Shown in pieces: positions 15,554 to 24,273 of a stretch of DNA of 64,000 bases. A program made the position numbers and the translations under genes. Source of the DNA: Paenibacillus allorhizosphaerae (GTDB taxonomy: Bacteria; Bacillota; Bacilli; Paenibacillales; NBRC-103111). How positions within the stretch are numbered: position 1 is the stretch's first letter; the number at the start of each line of letters is the position of its first letter. The notes below the pieces were generated by a model. The model saw only the letters and a list, made by a program, of their open reading frames with translations, did not search any database and was not told the origin of the DNA. Location of the stretch: positions 62,001-126,000 of the forward strand of contig NZ_CAJVCE010000019.1 in the NCBI RefSeq assembly GCF_910594985.1. The letters are read 5' to 3'.

Positions 15554-17668
15554 TTACGGATCCGGCTTGGACAGCGGCAGCATGAAGGCAAGGCAAGCTC
15601 CCTGTCCGACCCGGCTCTGCGCCCAAATTCTTCCGCCGTGGTAATCGATAATTTCCTTGGCGATCGCAAGCCCGAGTCCGCTGCCGCCGCCTGCGGTGTT
15701 GCGCGTCTTGTCCTTTTTGTAAAAACGGTCGAATATATGTGGGAGGTCCTCCGGCTCGATCCCCGAGCCGTTGTCTTTCACCTGCACGACCAGCGAGTGT
15801 CCGTCAAGGATAATATCGAGCTGAATCAGCCCGCCCTGGGGCGTATGCTTGACCGCATTGTAGATGATGTTGGTCAGCACCTGGTCGATCCGGTTCAGGT
15901 CGATGTAGACGACCGCCAGCCTGTCCGCTTTGGACTGAAGCTCATACGTCTCCGATTCGAAACGCAGCCCGGCGCCGATGACTTCGAGCTCGTACCGTTC
16001 CTGGAAATACCGGATAAATTCGCTAGTCGTGATCGGCTGAATGTCGAATTCGAGTTGGCGCGCCTCGAGTTTGGACAACTGGAACAAATCGCTGATCAAC
16101 CGGTTCAACCCGGTAATGCGGGCGTAGATCAGCTTCAAATATTTGTGCTGCTGCTCGGGCTGCGAAACGACCCCGTCTATCAACGCTTCGACGTAGCCTT
16201 GGATCAGTGTCATCGGCGTGCCGAGATCATGCGAAATATTACTCAGCAAATGCCTCCGCGACGTTTCCATGCGGGCCAAGTTTTCGTTCATATGCTCCAG
16301 ACTGCTGTTGATCCGCTCCAGCTCCGCCGTACGCTCCCGTATTTTTTGCTCGAGCCCGATGTTCATCTCCCGCATTTGACGCGATAGCGTCTCCACCGCG
16401 ATGAATGCTTTCGCCGACTTCGAGCTGATCACAAACGAGGTCATGAAAACGCAGAACAGCAGCCCGAACGATGATACTTCTCCGAAGGAAAACAATTGAT
16501 TGTAATACAAAATGTCGATTACGATCGTAACCACGTAAATGCCGGCTCCCGTTACCGCAAACAATGCCCCTTCCCGTCCGTGCAGCAGAGCTTGAATCAG
16601 GCAAGCAAGCAAATACAGGCATACCAGCACCGTAATCACCTGATAAACCGGCGGGCCGTACGTGAACCAGGGCGGCGGAAGAATAAGCGTGGCGGCAAAT
16701 AGCATCGCCACCCACTGAATAATGCGGATTACACGGCGGTTCGTTTCCTGAGGGTAGAGCGAATGAACGAACAGCGCAATGGCCGGAACGCTAAGATAAT
16801 AGCATGCGTACTCAATTCGCAGCGCAGACAGCCATTCAAATCCAGGCATAAAGTAATAAACGATGCCTTCCCCGACGAATGCGGCGCGAAGACCGGTCAG
16901 CAAACAAAACCCTCCAAAGTATAGAGAGCCTCTTTCCTTCCGGCGCAAAATGAATTTCACGATATAATGCAGCCCCATCGCAAACAGGCTGCCGACAATA
17001 ATCGTATCCAACGCAGCGCCTGTACGGATTTGCCGGTCGACTTGATCCGTGGTTCCCAGCAGCAGCGGGTTCCAAATGCCGCCGAGCCGATGATCGTAAT
17101 TCGATACCTGGATCACGATATCGATATATCGCCCATTGTTATGAAAATCAACTTCCTTGGGCGTGTATTTGGCCTGGGCGTTCTTGGGACCGGTACCGAC
17201 CGTTCCGCTGGCAGCCACCTCGTTGCCGTTCACCCACAGCCGGTAGGCCGTGCGAATATACGGAATTTTTATCGACAAAATCGGCGTTGTATCGCTCAGC
17301 TCGACCTGGAGATGGTACGTCGCATAGCCGCTGCCTCCGATATCGCCGCTATCACCCAATCCGTTCCAAGAGCCCGGCTGCTCGATCTTTCCGGGTACGG
17401 GCCCTACGTTTTCGATGGGCGCAGTCAATTGCTGCGGAGCGAGCAGCTGCCGCCAATAAAAGTCCCACTCGCCTATAAGCGGAAGGACGCCTTGCTGCTG
17501 GAAATGGTATTTTCCAAGAGACATCACCCCGCCCTTGGCGCGAATATCGGCATGTTGTCCCGAGTGCGGCTCCACATCACAGCCGGATAATACGACACTT
17601 AATAAAACTATAGCGAAAAGTGTCGTTAAACATTTATAATAGAGATACAATCTGGAAATTGGTACCAC
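15554..17668 (-). CDS. 7TMR-DISM sensor histidine kinase
   Basis: A 704-residue membrane kinase. The order is an N-terminal hydrophobic segment ending in VVLSGCD (signal-anchor or lipobox-like); an extracytoplasmic galactose-binding-like domain (about 45-205; it includes GEWDFYWRQLL and YATYHLQVEL); seven membrane helices (about 215-415); a coiled coil; HisKA with NISHDLGTP (His480); and HATPase with NAVKHTPQGG, DNGSGI and GSGLGLAIAKEI. Such DISM kinases are thought to sense small carbohydrate-like or cell-envelope ligands. The GTG at 17668 is the furthest start but has an imperfect ribosome site, so the start is uncertain. It is divergent from the response regulator at 17782, its obvious partner. 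Confidence 0.9.
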   Translation of the reverse strand: MVPISRLYLYYKCLTTLFAIVLLSVVLSGCDVEPHSGQHADIRAKGGVMSLGKYHFQQQGVLPLIGEWDFYWRQLLAPQQLTAPIENVGPVPGKIEQPGSWNGLGDSGDIGGSGYATYHLQVELSDTTPILSIKIPYIRTAYRLWVNGNEVAASGTVGTGPKNAQAKYTPKEVDFHNNGRYIDIVIQVSNYDHRLGGIWNPLLLGTTDQVDRQIRTGAALDTIIVGSLFAMGLHYIVKFILRRKERGSLYFGGFCLLTGLRAAFVGEGIVYYFMPGFEWLSALRIEYACYYLSVPAIALFVHSLYPQETNRRVIRIIQWVAMLFAATLILPPPWFTYGPPVYQVITVLVCLYLLACLIQALLHGREGALFAVTGAGIYVVTIVIDILYYNQLFSFGEVSSFGLLFCVFMTSFVISSKSAKAFIAVETLSRQMREMNIGLEQKIRERTAELERINSSLEHMNENLARMETSRRHLLSNISHDLGTPMTLIQGYVEALIDGVVSQPEQQHKYLKLIYARITGLNRLISDLFQLSKLEARQLEFDIQPITTSEFIRYFQERYELEVIGAGLRFESETYELQSKADRLAVVYIDLNRIDQVLTNIIYNAVKHTPQGGLIQLDIILDGHSLVVQVKDNGSGIEPEDLPHIFDRFYKKDKTRNTAGGGSGLGLAIAKEIIDYHGGRIWAQSRVGQGACLAFMLPLSKPDP

Positions 17669-17781
17669 GTTCTTTCCATATTACGTCAATGATCGTCGTA
17701 TTAATCTTACCGCAAACCGCTTGCTTTGGATACGGAAAAAAAACGAACTGCCTTGCTGCAAAGCCTGATGGAGGGTATGAG

Positions 17782-18474
17782 ATGCCTGGAGAAAAAATAT
17801 TGCTCGTCGATGATGAGGCGGAAATTGTTGAGTTGATCAGCTTGTATTTGAAGAAGGAAGGATACGAGGTGCTCTGCTCCAATAACGGGACAGAAGCGCT
17901 GGAGATGGCCAAAGAGCATCGTCCCGACCTTGTCATCCTGGATATTTCGCTGCCCGGTATGGACGGGATCGAAGTGTGCCGCCAACTGCGCAAATCATTC
18001 AGTACGCCAATTCTGTTCTTAAGCTGCAAGAGCGATGACATGGACATTATACTCGGTTTCAGCATCGGCGGCGACGATTATATAACGAAGCCGTTCAGCC
18101 CGGGACAGCTGGTCGCCCGCGTGAAGGCGCATTTGCGCCGAAGTCATTTGATGGAACAGCATAAAGAAGATTCGCAGCATCTTTATTTTCCCGGCCTCGA
18201 GGTCGACCTGATCAGCCGGACCGTGAAGGTGGACGGAGCGATTGCTCCGCTATCCTCCAAAGAGTTCGATCTGCTGCTGCATCTGGCCAAATCGCCCGGC
18301 AAGGTGCTCCCGCTGGAGCAGCTTTACAAAATGACCTGGGGCGTGGACAGCAACGGAGATACAAGAACGCTTCTCGTCCACATTAGCAATTTGCGTAAAA
18401 AAATCGAAACGAATCCCGCCGAGCCGAGGTACATTCAAACCGTTCGAGGCGTCGGATACAAATTCAACGGCTAG
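17782..18474 (+). CDS. OmpR/PhoB-family response regulator
   Basis: A 230-residue two-component regulator. The receiver has the acidic pair in LLVDDEAE, the phosphoacceptor Asp54 (VILDISLPGMDG), a switch residue in LSCKS and the conserved Lys in YITKPFSP. A winged-helix DNA-binding domain (about 130-230) ends TVRGVGYKFNG. ATG 17782 has GGAGGG upstream; the frame is open to 17620 but that part would run into the divergent kinase gene. It is divergent from the 7TMR-DISM kinase with 113 bp between. Its 3' end overlaps the end of rluF by 11 bp. Target genes are unknown. Confidence 0.93.
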   Translation: MPGEKILLVDDEAEIVELISLYLKKEGYEVLCSNNGTEALEMAKEHRPDLVILDISLPGMDGIEVCRQLRKSFSTPILFLSCKSDDMDIILGFSIGGDDYITKPFSPGQLVARVKAHLRRSHLMEQHKEDSQHLYFPGLEVDLISRTVKVDGAIAPLSSKEFDLLLHLAKSPGKVLPLEQLYKMTWGVDSNGDTRTLLVHISNLRKKIETNPAEPRYIQTVRGVGYKFNG

Positions 18475-19186
18475 CTTCCGGACGGTGGTCCGGATCGTGG
18501 CCCGTTAACGCCAGCAATCCTTCCAGCTCTTCCCGGGTCAAATCCCGCCACTTCCCTGTCGGCAGCCCCGCCAGCTTCACGTTCATGATGCGCACTCGCT
18601 TAAGCCGCCGCACTTCATAACCGAAGGCGGCGCACATCCGGCGAATTTGCCGGTTAAGTCCTTGGGTCAATATGATGCGGAACACCCGCTCGTCCATTTT
18701 GTATACTTTGCACGGCTTGGTCACGGTGCCGAGAATTTTCACGCCGCTCGCCATGCCCTGAAGAAAAACTGGAGTAACCGGCCTGTCCACCGTAACGATA
18801 TACTCCTTTTCATGCCCGTTTTCCGCACGCAATATTTTGTTAACGATATCTCCGTCGTTCGTAAGGAATATGAGTCCTTCAGAATCTTTGTCCAGCCGTC
18901 CGATCGGAAAGACTCGTTCCTTATGCCCGACAAAGTCCACGATATTGCCCCGTACATGCTGTTCCGTCGTGCTGGTGATGCCGACCGGTTTGTTCAGCGC
19001 GATATATACATGCGACTTATGCTCGCCTACGAGCCGTCCGTCTACCCGCACTTCGTCGCCTTCCTCTACCTGACTTCCTAATTCCGCCCGCTTCCCGTTA
19101 ATCGTAATGCGTCCGGCTTCGATCCATTTATCTACTTCACGACGGGAGCACAGTCCCGTTTCGCTAATATATTTGTTGATTCTCAT
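18464..19186 (-). CDS. rluF: 23S rRNA pseudouridine synthase RluF-type
   Basis: RNA-modifying enzyme of the RsuA/RluB/E/F family, 240 residues. It has an S4 RNA-binding domain (about 1-60, MRINKYISETGLCSRREVDK), then the catalytic core with GRLDKDSEGLIFLTNDG carrying the catalytic Asp, and QGLNRQIRRMCAAFGYEV. The match is closest to the RluF group, which modifies U2604 of 23S rRNA in E. coli; RluB or RsuA relatives are less likely. ATG 19186 has GGAGTGGG upstream; ten extra upstream codons are open but without a ribosome site. Convergent with the response regulator. Confidence 0.9.
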   Translation of the reverse strand: MRINKYISETGLCSRREVDKWIEAGRITINGKRAELGSQVEEGDEVRVDGRLVGEHKSHVYIALNKPVGITSTTEQHVRGNIVDFVGHKERVFPIGRLDKDSEGLIFLTNDGDIVNKILRAENGHEKEYIVTVDRPVTPVFLQGMASGVKILGTVTKPCKVYKMDERVFRIILTQGLNRQIRRMCAAFGYEVRRLKRVRIMNVKLAGLPTGKWRDLTREELEGLLALTGHDPDHRPEASR

Positions 19187-19355
19187 CGTTCCCACTCCGC
19201 AATTGAATTGGATCATCCTGCCTTATTATAGCATGCGCCGGATTCGATTCAAAAAGAATGCGGCGCGCCGTTTCAAACTTGTCCAAAGCGGGTAATGAAA
19301 CGGTACACCGGTGCCATGGGCATTCGGTGCAATACGAATCGAAGGAGTGTTAACG

Positions 19356-19814
19356 ATGAATCGCAAAAGAACGCTGCCGACGATCACAAAGCCGTTTACT
19401 CATGTGCACAACACCTTAACCGCACTTGGCTTCTCGGAAACGCCTTGCAGGGAAGGAACATTGTATGAACTGACATTCCATGATCCTGCGACGCTCAAGC
19501 AGTATCCGTACCGCATCCCTACACAGACGAAGGAAAACGGCCAAACGGAGGTTCAATTGCCGGAAGCCGGATTCTGCGGAAAGCAATTCGTTCCGGAATC
19601 GGCCGAAGCCGCCGCCGTGGAGCTGCTGACCGAGGTGCAGCAATACCTTGAAAACGGGCAGGAAAAAAAAGCCGCACCGTCGATTGACCAAGTGATGAAC
19701 GGGAAAATGGCGAATAACGAAGCGGAAGTGAAAAAGCTTGGAAAGGTAATGGCCAGCATCCCCACGAACAGCGAACTGCGGAAAAACGGTCTGGTGCCCG
19801 ATCCGATTCAGTAA
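19356..19814 (+). CDS. Hypothetical protein
   Basis: A 152-residue soluble, slightly acidic protein of no family I recognise. It starts MNRKRTLPTITKPF, has a mixed alpha/beta-looking first half (YELTFHDPATLKQYPYRIP) and a helical, charged C-terminal part. ATG 19356 has AAGGAG at good spacing and a terminator follows the stop, so it is very likely a real single gene. No signal peptide, membrane helix or Cys-rich motif is visible. Confidence 0.75.
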   Translation: MNRKRTLPTITKPFTHVHNTLTALGFSETPCREGTLYELTFHDPATLKQYPYRIPTQTKENGQTEVQLPEAGFCGKQFVPESAEAAAVELLTEVQQYLENGQEKKAAPSIDQVMNGKMANNEAEVKKLGKVMASIPTNSELRKNGLVPDPIQ

Positions 19815-19833
19815 TATCGCATAAAGAGCAGGC

Positions 19834-19872
19834 AAGCCCACGGCCGGTCCATATCGGTTTGCGGGCTTTTTT
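19834..19872 (+). terminator. Terminator after the hypothetical gene
   Basis: AAGCCC and adjoining bases pair with GCGGGCTT around a GC-rich stem, followed by T6. Confidence 0.75.
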
Positions 19873-20007
19873 GCTCCTGTTTTTTGGCTTGTCAACCTGC
19901 ACAAAACCGGGGGGCTCCGCGAATAGGTTAACGAGAAACGAATTTCTTCGACATCCATAAGGTGTCATGCATTTATTGATAGAAGCGATTCGGTAGAGAG
20001 GGGTCGT

Positions 20008-22626
20008 ATGGCAATGATAGGAGCGCCGTTTCTTCAGTGGATACTGCGGCGGAATAAAGGAGGCGGCGGTCGCGGAAAGCAGCCCGGGGCACGCGACGGC
20101 TCGCGAGAGCGCGGCACGTGGTCCGCGGGCGCGACGAGAGACTCCGAGCAAGTGCGCAGCAGCAGCGGGCGTGACGGAGCGTTTGCCCGCGAGGCGGCTA
20201 AAGAGCGGATGCGCAGCGACGACGCACGGCCTGCGGGCGCAGCGCGGGCGGGTGCGGCGAAGCAGGCGCTGTTGGCGAGCCGGGCCGCCTGGGGCAAAGC
20301 CGGCGCAGCAGCAGGCCGGCCACAGGCGGCGGACGGCGCAGCGGCCGCTGAGCGGCAGACGGCGAGCGCTGTGCCGGCGGGCCCCGCAAGCGAGCGCAGC
20401 GGCAGGCCGCAGGCCGGTGCGAGCGCGCCGGGGGAAGCGCCGGAGCAGGCGCAACCGCGGGCATCCGCCCAAGCGGACGCGGCGATGCGCGCGGCAGCTT
20501 CGGGCGCAACCGCGAGTGCGACGAGCTCCGCATCGGCGGCTGACACCCCCGCAGGAGCGCCGAAGCACGCTCCTACTCCCGGTGCAGGGACGGACGCGCG
20601 CCCGAGCGGAAATGGCAAAAAAGCGCGCTCCTGGCGCCGCCCGCTGCTGGGAAGCATCGTGCTGCTGCTTGTCGTCAGCGCCGCCGGGCTCGGGCTCGGT
20701 GCGAAGTGGGTTCAAGCGCTCGACATCAGCAAGCTGGAGCATCCGCTGCCGGAGCCGTCGCTTGTAATGGACGCAAGCGGCAAGCCTGTGTCGCAGCTAT
20801 CTTCCTCGAAGATCGTACCGGTGCAGCTTGATCAAATACCGCTCGATCTGCGCAACGCCGTGATCGCCGTGGAAGACCGTCGATTTTACGATCATGCCGG
20901 GTTCGACGTATTGTCGATCGGCCGGGCGGTTATACGCGATGTGAAGACGGGTTCGCTGAAGGAAGGCGGCAGCACCATTACCCAGCAACTCGCGAAAAAC
21001 TTGTTCCTGGACGCGGATAAAACGATGAGCCGCAAGCTCAAGGAGCTCGGCTATGCGATTAAAATCAATTTCACATACTCCAAAGATGAAATATTGGAGC
21101 TGTACTTAAACAGCATCTACTTCGGCGAAGGGAGATGGGGCGTAGAAGGCGCGGCCCAGCAATATTTCGGCAAGCCGGTGGAGAAGCTCACGCTTCCGGA
21201 ATCGGCGATGCTCGCCGGACTGCCGAAAGCGCCGACGGCCTATTCGCCTTTCCGAAATAAAGAGAAGGCGCTTGACCGGCGCAACCTTGTGCTGTCGCTG
21301 ATGAAGGAGCAAAGCTTTATCAGCGAAGCCGATTATGCCCAAGCGATCGCCTCCCCCATTCAGCTCAACACGAATAACGGCGAATCACTCAAAGGCAAAC
21401 ACCCAGCGTATGTCGATCACGTGATGGATGAAGCGGAGAAGCTGTACGGTTTCACAGAACAGCAAATCCTCACCATGGGGCTGCGCATCCATACTTCTAT
21501 GGACGAAAAAGTGCAGCAAGCGGCGGAAGAAGTGTACGCGAACGACGCGTTGTTCCCCCAGAGCCCGGCCGATCAGGTCATCCAAAGCGGCATCGCGGTC
21601 ATCGACCATCGCACCGGCGGCATCCGCGCGATCATCGGCGGGCGCGGCGAGCAAGTATACCGCGGCTTTAACCATGCGACCGAGCTCAAACGGCAGCCCG
21701 GCTCGTCGTTCAAGCCGCTCGCCGTCTACGGCCCTGCCCTTGAGCGCGGCTATACGCCGGATTCGATGCTGTACGACGGGGAGCTGGATATCGCCGGCTA
21801 TCGGCCCAAAGATTGGGACGGCCGAACGCGCGGGCAAGTCTCGATGCGCGAAGCGCTCAAAAGCTCCTGGAACATTCCGGCGGTCTGGCTGCTCAACGAG
21901 ATCGGCCTCGATGCGGGAATCGATTTCGTCCGCAGAGCGGGCATCGCTTTGCCCAAGACCGACCGCAGCCTGACGATCGCCCTCGGCGGGTTGTCCGAAG
22001 GCGTCTCGCCGCTGCAAATGGCGCAAGCATACGGCGCCATCGCAAGCGAAGGCGTGCTGCACCAGGCGCACGCCATTACGAAAATTACGACCAAGGATGG
22101 TCACACGCTGGTCGAAGCGACCCCGGCCTCGTCGCAAGTGACAACGCCGACGGTCGCCTATACACTGACGACACTGCTCCAGGACGTCGTCGCTTCGGGC
22201 TCGGGCCGGGTAGCGGCACTGAGCGACCGGCCCGTTGCAGGGAAAAGCGGCACGACGCAACTGCCTGCGACCGCAGAGTTCGCCGAGATCGGCTCGGGTG
22301 GATCGAAGGACGCCTGGTTCGTCGGCTACACGCCGGAGCTGACCGCCGCCGTCTGGCTAGGTTACGACCAGACCGACCGGAAGCATTACCTGACCACCTC
22401 CGGCGGGGCGGTTCCGGCGCAGCTGTTCCGGGAAGTGATGGCCCGCTCGCTGAAGGACGTGCCGCCATCCGCTTTCCCGGTGCCGGAAGAAGTGCGCCGG
22501 GCGATGGAGCAGGCGCAGCAGCAAGCTGCCGCACAGCGCGATAAGCCTGGCAACGGCAACAGCAGCAAGCCGAGTCTAAAGGACATATGGCCTTTCAATA
22601 AGGGCAAGAAGAAAAACGACGACTGA
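20008..22626 (+). CDS. Class A penicillin-binding protein with long cytoplasmic low-complexity tail
   Basis: Bifunctional peptidoglycan glycosyltransferase/transpeptidase of the PBP1 type, 872 residues. A single membrane anchor lies at about 212-232. The glycosyltransferase domain has AVEDRRFYDHAG (Glu289), GGSTITQQLAKN and LNSIYFGEGRWGVEGAA. The transpeptidase domain has SSFK (Ser566), SWN near 622 and KSGTT at 746-750. The odd part is the first 211 residues: very rich in Ala, Gly, Arg, Ser and Gln, with extreme GC and no recognisable domain. That is far longer than the short cytoplasmic tails usual in the family. ATG 20008 follows GAGAGGGG. Confidence 0.93.
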   Translation: MAMIGAPFLQWILRRNKGGGGRGKQPGARDGSRERGTWSAGATRDSEQVRSSSGRDGAFAREAAKERMRSDDARPAGAARAGAAKQALLASRAAWGKAGAAAGRPQAADGAAAAERQTASAVPAGPASERSGRPQAGASAPGEAPEQAQPRASAQADAAMRAAASGATASATSSASAADTPAGAPKHAPTPGAGTDARPSGNGKKARSWRRPLLGSIVLLLVVSAAGLGLGAKWVQALDISKLEHPLPEPSLVMDASGKPVSQLSSSKIVPVQLDQIPLDLRNAVIAVEDRRFYDHAGFDVLSIGRAVIRDVKTGSLKEGGSTITQQLAKNLFLDADKTMSRKLKELGYAIKINFTYSKDEILELYLNSIYFGEGRWGVEGAAQQYFGKPVEKLTLPESAMLAGLPKAPTAYSPFRNKEKALDRRNLVLSLMKEQSFISEADYAQAIASPIQLNTNNGESLKGKHPAYVDHVMDEAEKLYGFTEQQILTMGLRIHTSMDEKVQQAAEEVYANDALFPQSPADQVIQSGIAVIDHRTGGIRAIIGGRGEQVYRGFNHATELKRQPGSSFKPLAVYGPALERGYTPDSMLYDGELDIAGYRPKDWDGRTRGQVSMREALKSSWNIPAVWLLNEIGLDAGIDFVRRAGIALPKTDRSLTIALGGLSEGVSPLQMAQAYGAIASEGVLHQAHAITKITTKDGHTLVEATPASSQVTTPTVAYTLTTLLQDVVASGSGRVAALSDRPVAGKSGTTQLPATAEFAEIGSGGSKDAWFVGYTPELTAAVWLGYDQTDRKHYLTTSGGAVPAQLFREVMARSLKDVPPSAFPVPEEVRRAMEQAQQQAAAQRDKPGNGNSSKPSLKDIWPFNKGKKKNDD

Positions 22627-22668
22627 CGCAGAGATCATAAGGTTCGGATCAAAGACTTATCTGGAAGA

Positions 22669-22709
22669 CAAAAGGACGTTCCTCGGGCATTCCGAGAGAA
22701 CGTCCTTTT
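22669..22709. terminator. Bidirectional terminator between PBP and MFS genes
   Basis: AAAAGGACGTTC plus CTCGG pairs with CCGAG plus GAACGTCCTTTT, with A and T runs at both ends. It serves the convergent PBP and transporter genes. Confidence 0.9.
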
Positions 22710-22712
22710 CAG

Positions 22713-24047
22713 TTACGAAGCTTTGGCTTCCGACTTGACACGGCTTCCCTGCACGAACAGAAAAGCGGTCGATGCCAGCGCTACCAAGCTGATGATAAAG
22801 CCGTACAAGAACAGCCGGTGAATGCCTGTCATGAAATTCGGTGCCGCCGTCAACAGCGCCCCCATGATGGTCACGCCGACCGCCGTCCCGATGTTGCGCG
22901 CAAACACCTGCAGCGAAGTGGAGATCCCCTTCTGATCGGCGGCTACGAGCTGTTGGGAGCCTATGACGGAAACAGTGATAAGCAATCCGTAAGCCAAGCC
23001 CTGCAGCGTCATGACGAGGCTTACGTACCAGAAGCCGCCCGTATCCGGCAAAAACAGCAGCAGCAGCCCTGAAATGGACAAGATGGCGTTGCCGATCACA
23101 AGAAGCCTGCGGTAGCCGTATCGAAGAATCCATTTGCCCCCGTACATCCCCATCGCAATCCACCCGACCGACATCCAGATAAGCGCAAAGCCGCTGACAT
23201 AAAGCGAATAGCCGTGGTTTTGCAAGTAGTACGGGATGTAGCTCGACGTACCGAACAATGCGGCACACGTCAAGAAAGCGTTCAAGATCATCCAGGCGAT
23301 CGACCCGTTCTGCAGCAGCCCCATCGGTACGATGGGTGACGGATGCCGCCGTTCATTGCGGACAAACAATACGAGGCAGATCAAGCCTGCCGCCGTGCAA
23401 TACAAATACCCTCCGCTGACGACCGTATTGGCCAGCAGCAGCGCGATGCCTATCCCGAACAGCGCCGAGCCCATGTAGTTGACGCGGCTTTGTTTGGCCT
23501 GGTACACATCCTTGTACGGAATCAGCAGCAGCAGCGATGCGATGCAGATCGGCACATTAATGTAAAAAATCCAACGCCAGTCGAGCTTCTCCAGAAAAAA
23601 GCTGCCGAGCAGCGGCGCAAGCACGGCCGACAACCCCCACATGGCGGTGAAAAACGCTTGAATTTTGCCCCGCGCCTCAATCGAAAACAAATCGCCTGCG
23701 ATGATAGCAGGGAAAGCAATCATCGCCCCTGCCCCTAGACCTTGCACCGCCCGGTAAAGCACGAGCTCCACCATCGTGTTCGCCGTTCCGCAAAGCACCG
23801 AACCGAGCATGAAAATAACGATTCCCGTGGCAAGCACTTTTTTCCTGCCGAACAGATCGGAAACCCTACCGCTGATCGGCGTTACGACAGTACATAAAAT
23901 CATGTAGGAAGCGAAGCTCCAGGCATACAGCTTAACGTTGCCCAGCTCATCGGCGATCAGCGGCATCGTGGTGTTCATAATCGTAGTGTCCATCGACGAG
24001 ATGAGCACGGCAAGCACTATGCTGGCCATGACAGCCAACCGGTTCAT
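22713..24047 (-). CDS. MFS exporter, DHA2 (EmrB/QacA) type
   Basis: A 444-residue integral membrane protein with about 14 hydrophobic segments. The N-terminal MASIVLAVLISSMDTTIMNT motif is typical of proton-driven multidrug exporters of the 14-helix DHA2 family. Motif A appears as GRVSDLFGRKKVL, and RAVQGLGAGAMIA is the motif B/C region. The substrate is not predictable; antiseptics or drugs are the family default. ATG 24047 has AGGAGG seven bases upstream; an earlier ATG in the frame has no such site. Single gene; no regulator is adjacent. Confidence 0.9.
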   Translation of the reverse strand: MNRLAVMASIVLAVLISSMDTTIMNTTMPLIADELGNVKLYAWSFASYMILCTVVTPISGRVSDLFGRKKVLATGIVIFMLGSVLCGTANTMVELVLYRAVQGLGAGAMIAFPAIIAGDLFSIEARGKIQAFFTAMWGLSAVLAPLLGSFFLEKLDWRWIFYINVPICIASLLLLIPYKDVYQAKQSRVNYMGSALFGIGIALLLANTVVSGGYLYCTAAGLICLVLFVRNERRHPSPIVPMGLLQNGSIAWMILNAFLTCAALFGTSSYIPYYLQNHGYSLYVSGFALIWMSVGWIAMGMYGGKWILRYGYRRLLVIGNAILSISGLLLLFLPDTGGFWYVSLVMTLQGLAYGLLITVSVIGSQQLVAADQKGISTSLQVFARNIGTAVGVTIMGALLTAAPNFMTGIHRLFLYGFIISLVALASTAFLFVQGSRVKSEAKAS

Positions 24048-24205
24048 ATGTATTCCTCCTCCGACAATCTGACCCCATCGTTTCATAATGCATCATAAGC
24101 TGCAATACCGTCAATACGCTTCTGAACGCGGATGCCGGCCACCGGGCCTTTGTCCGCGAGGCGAACTGTCTTTTAGGCTGAACGACTTCCGTTCCCCTGA
24201 CAAAG

Positions 24206-24241
24206 CAAAAAGAAAGCCTCGGCCTTGGTGCCGAGACTTTC
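24206..24241 (-). terminator. Terminator after the sugar-binding lipoprotein gene
   Basis: On the minus strand GAAAGTCTCGG pairs with CCGAGGCTTTC across eight bases and is followed by TTTTTG. Confidence 0.88.
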
Positions 24242-24273
24242 CCTTATGAGCCATTTTCCCTTCGCAAAACCCA

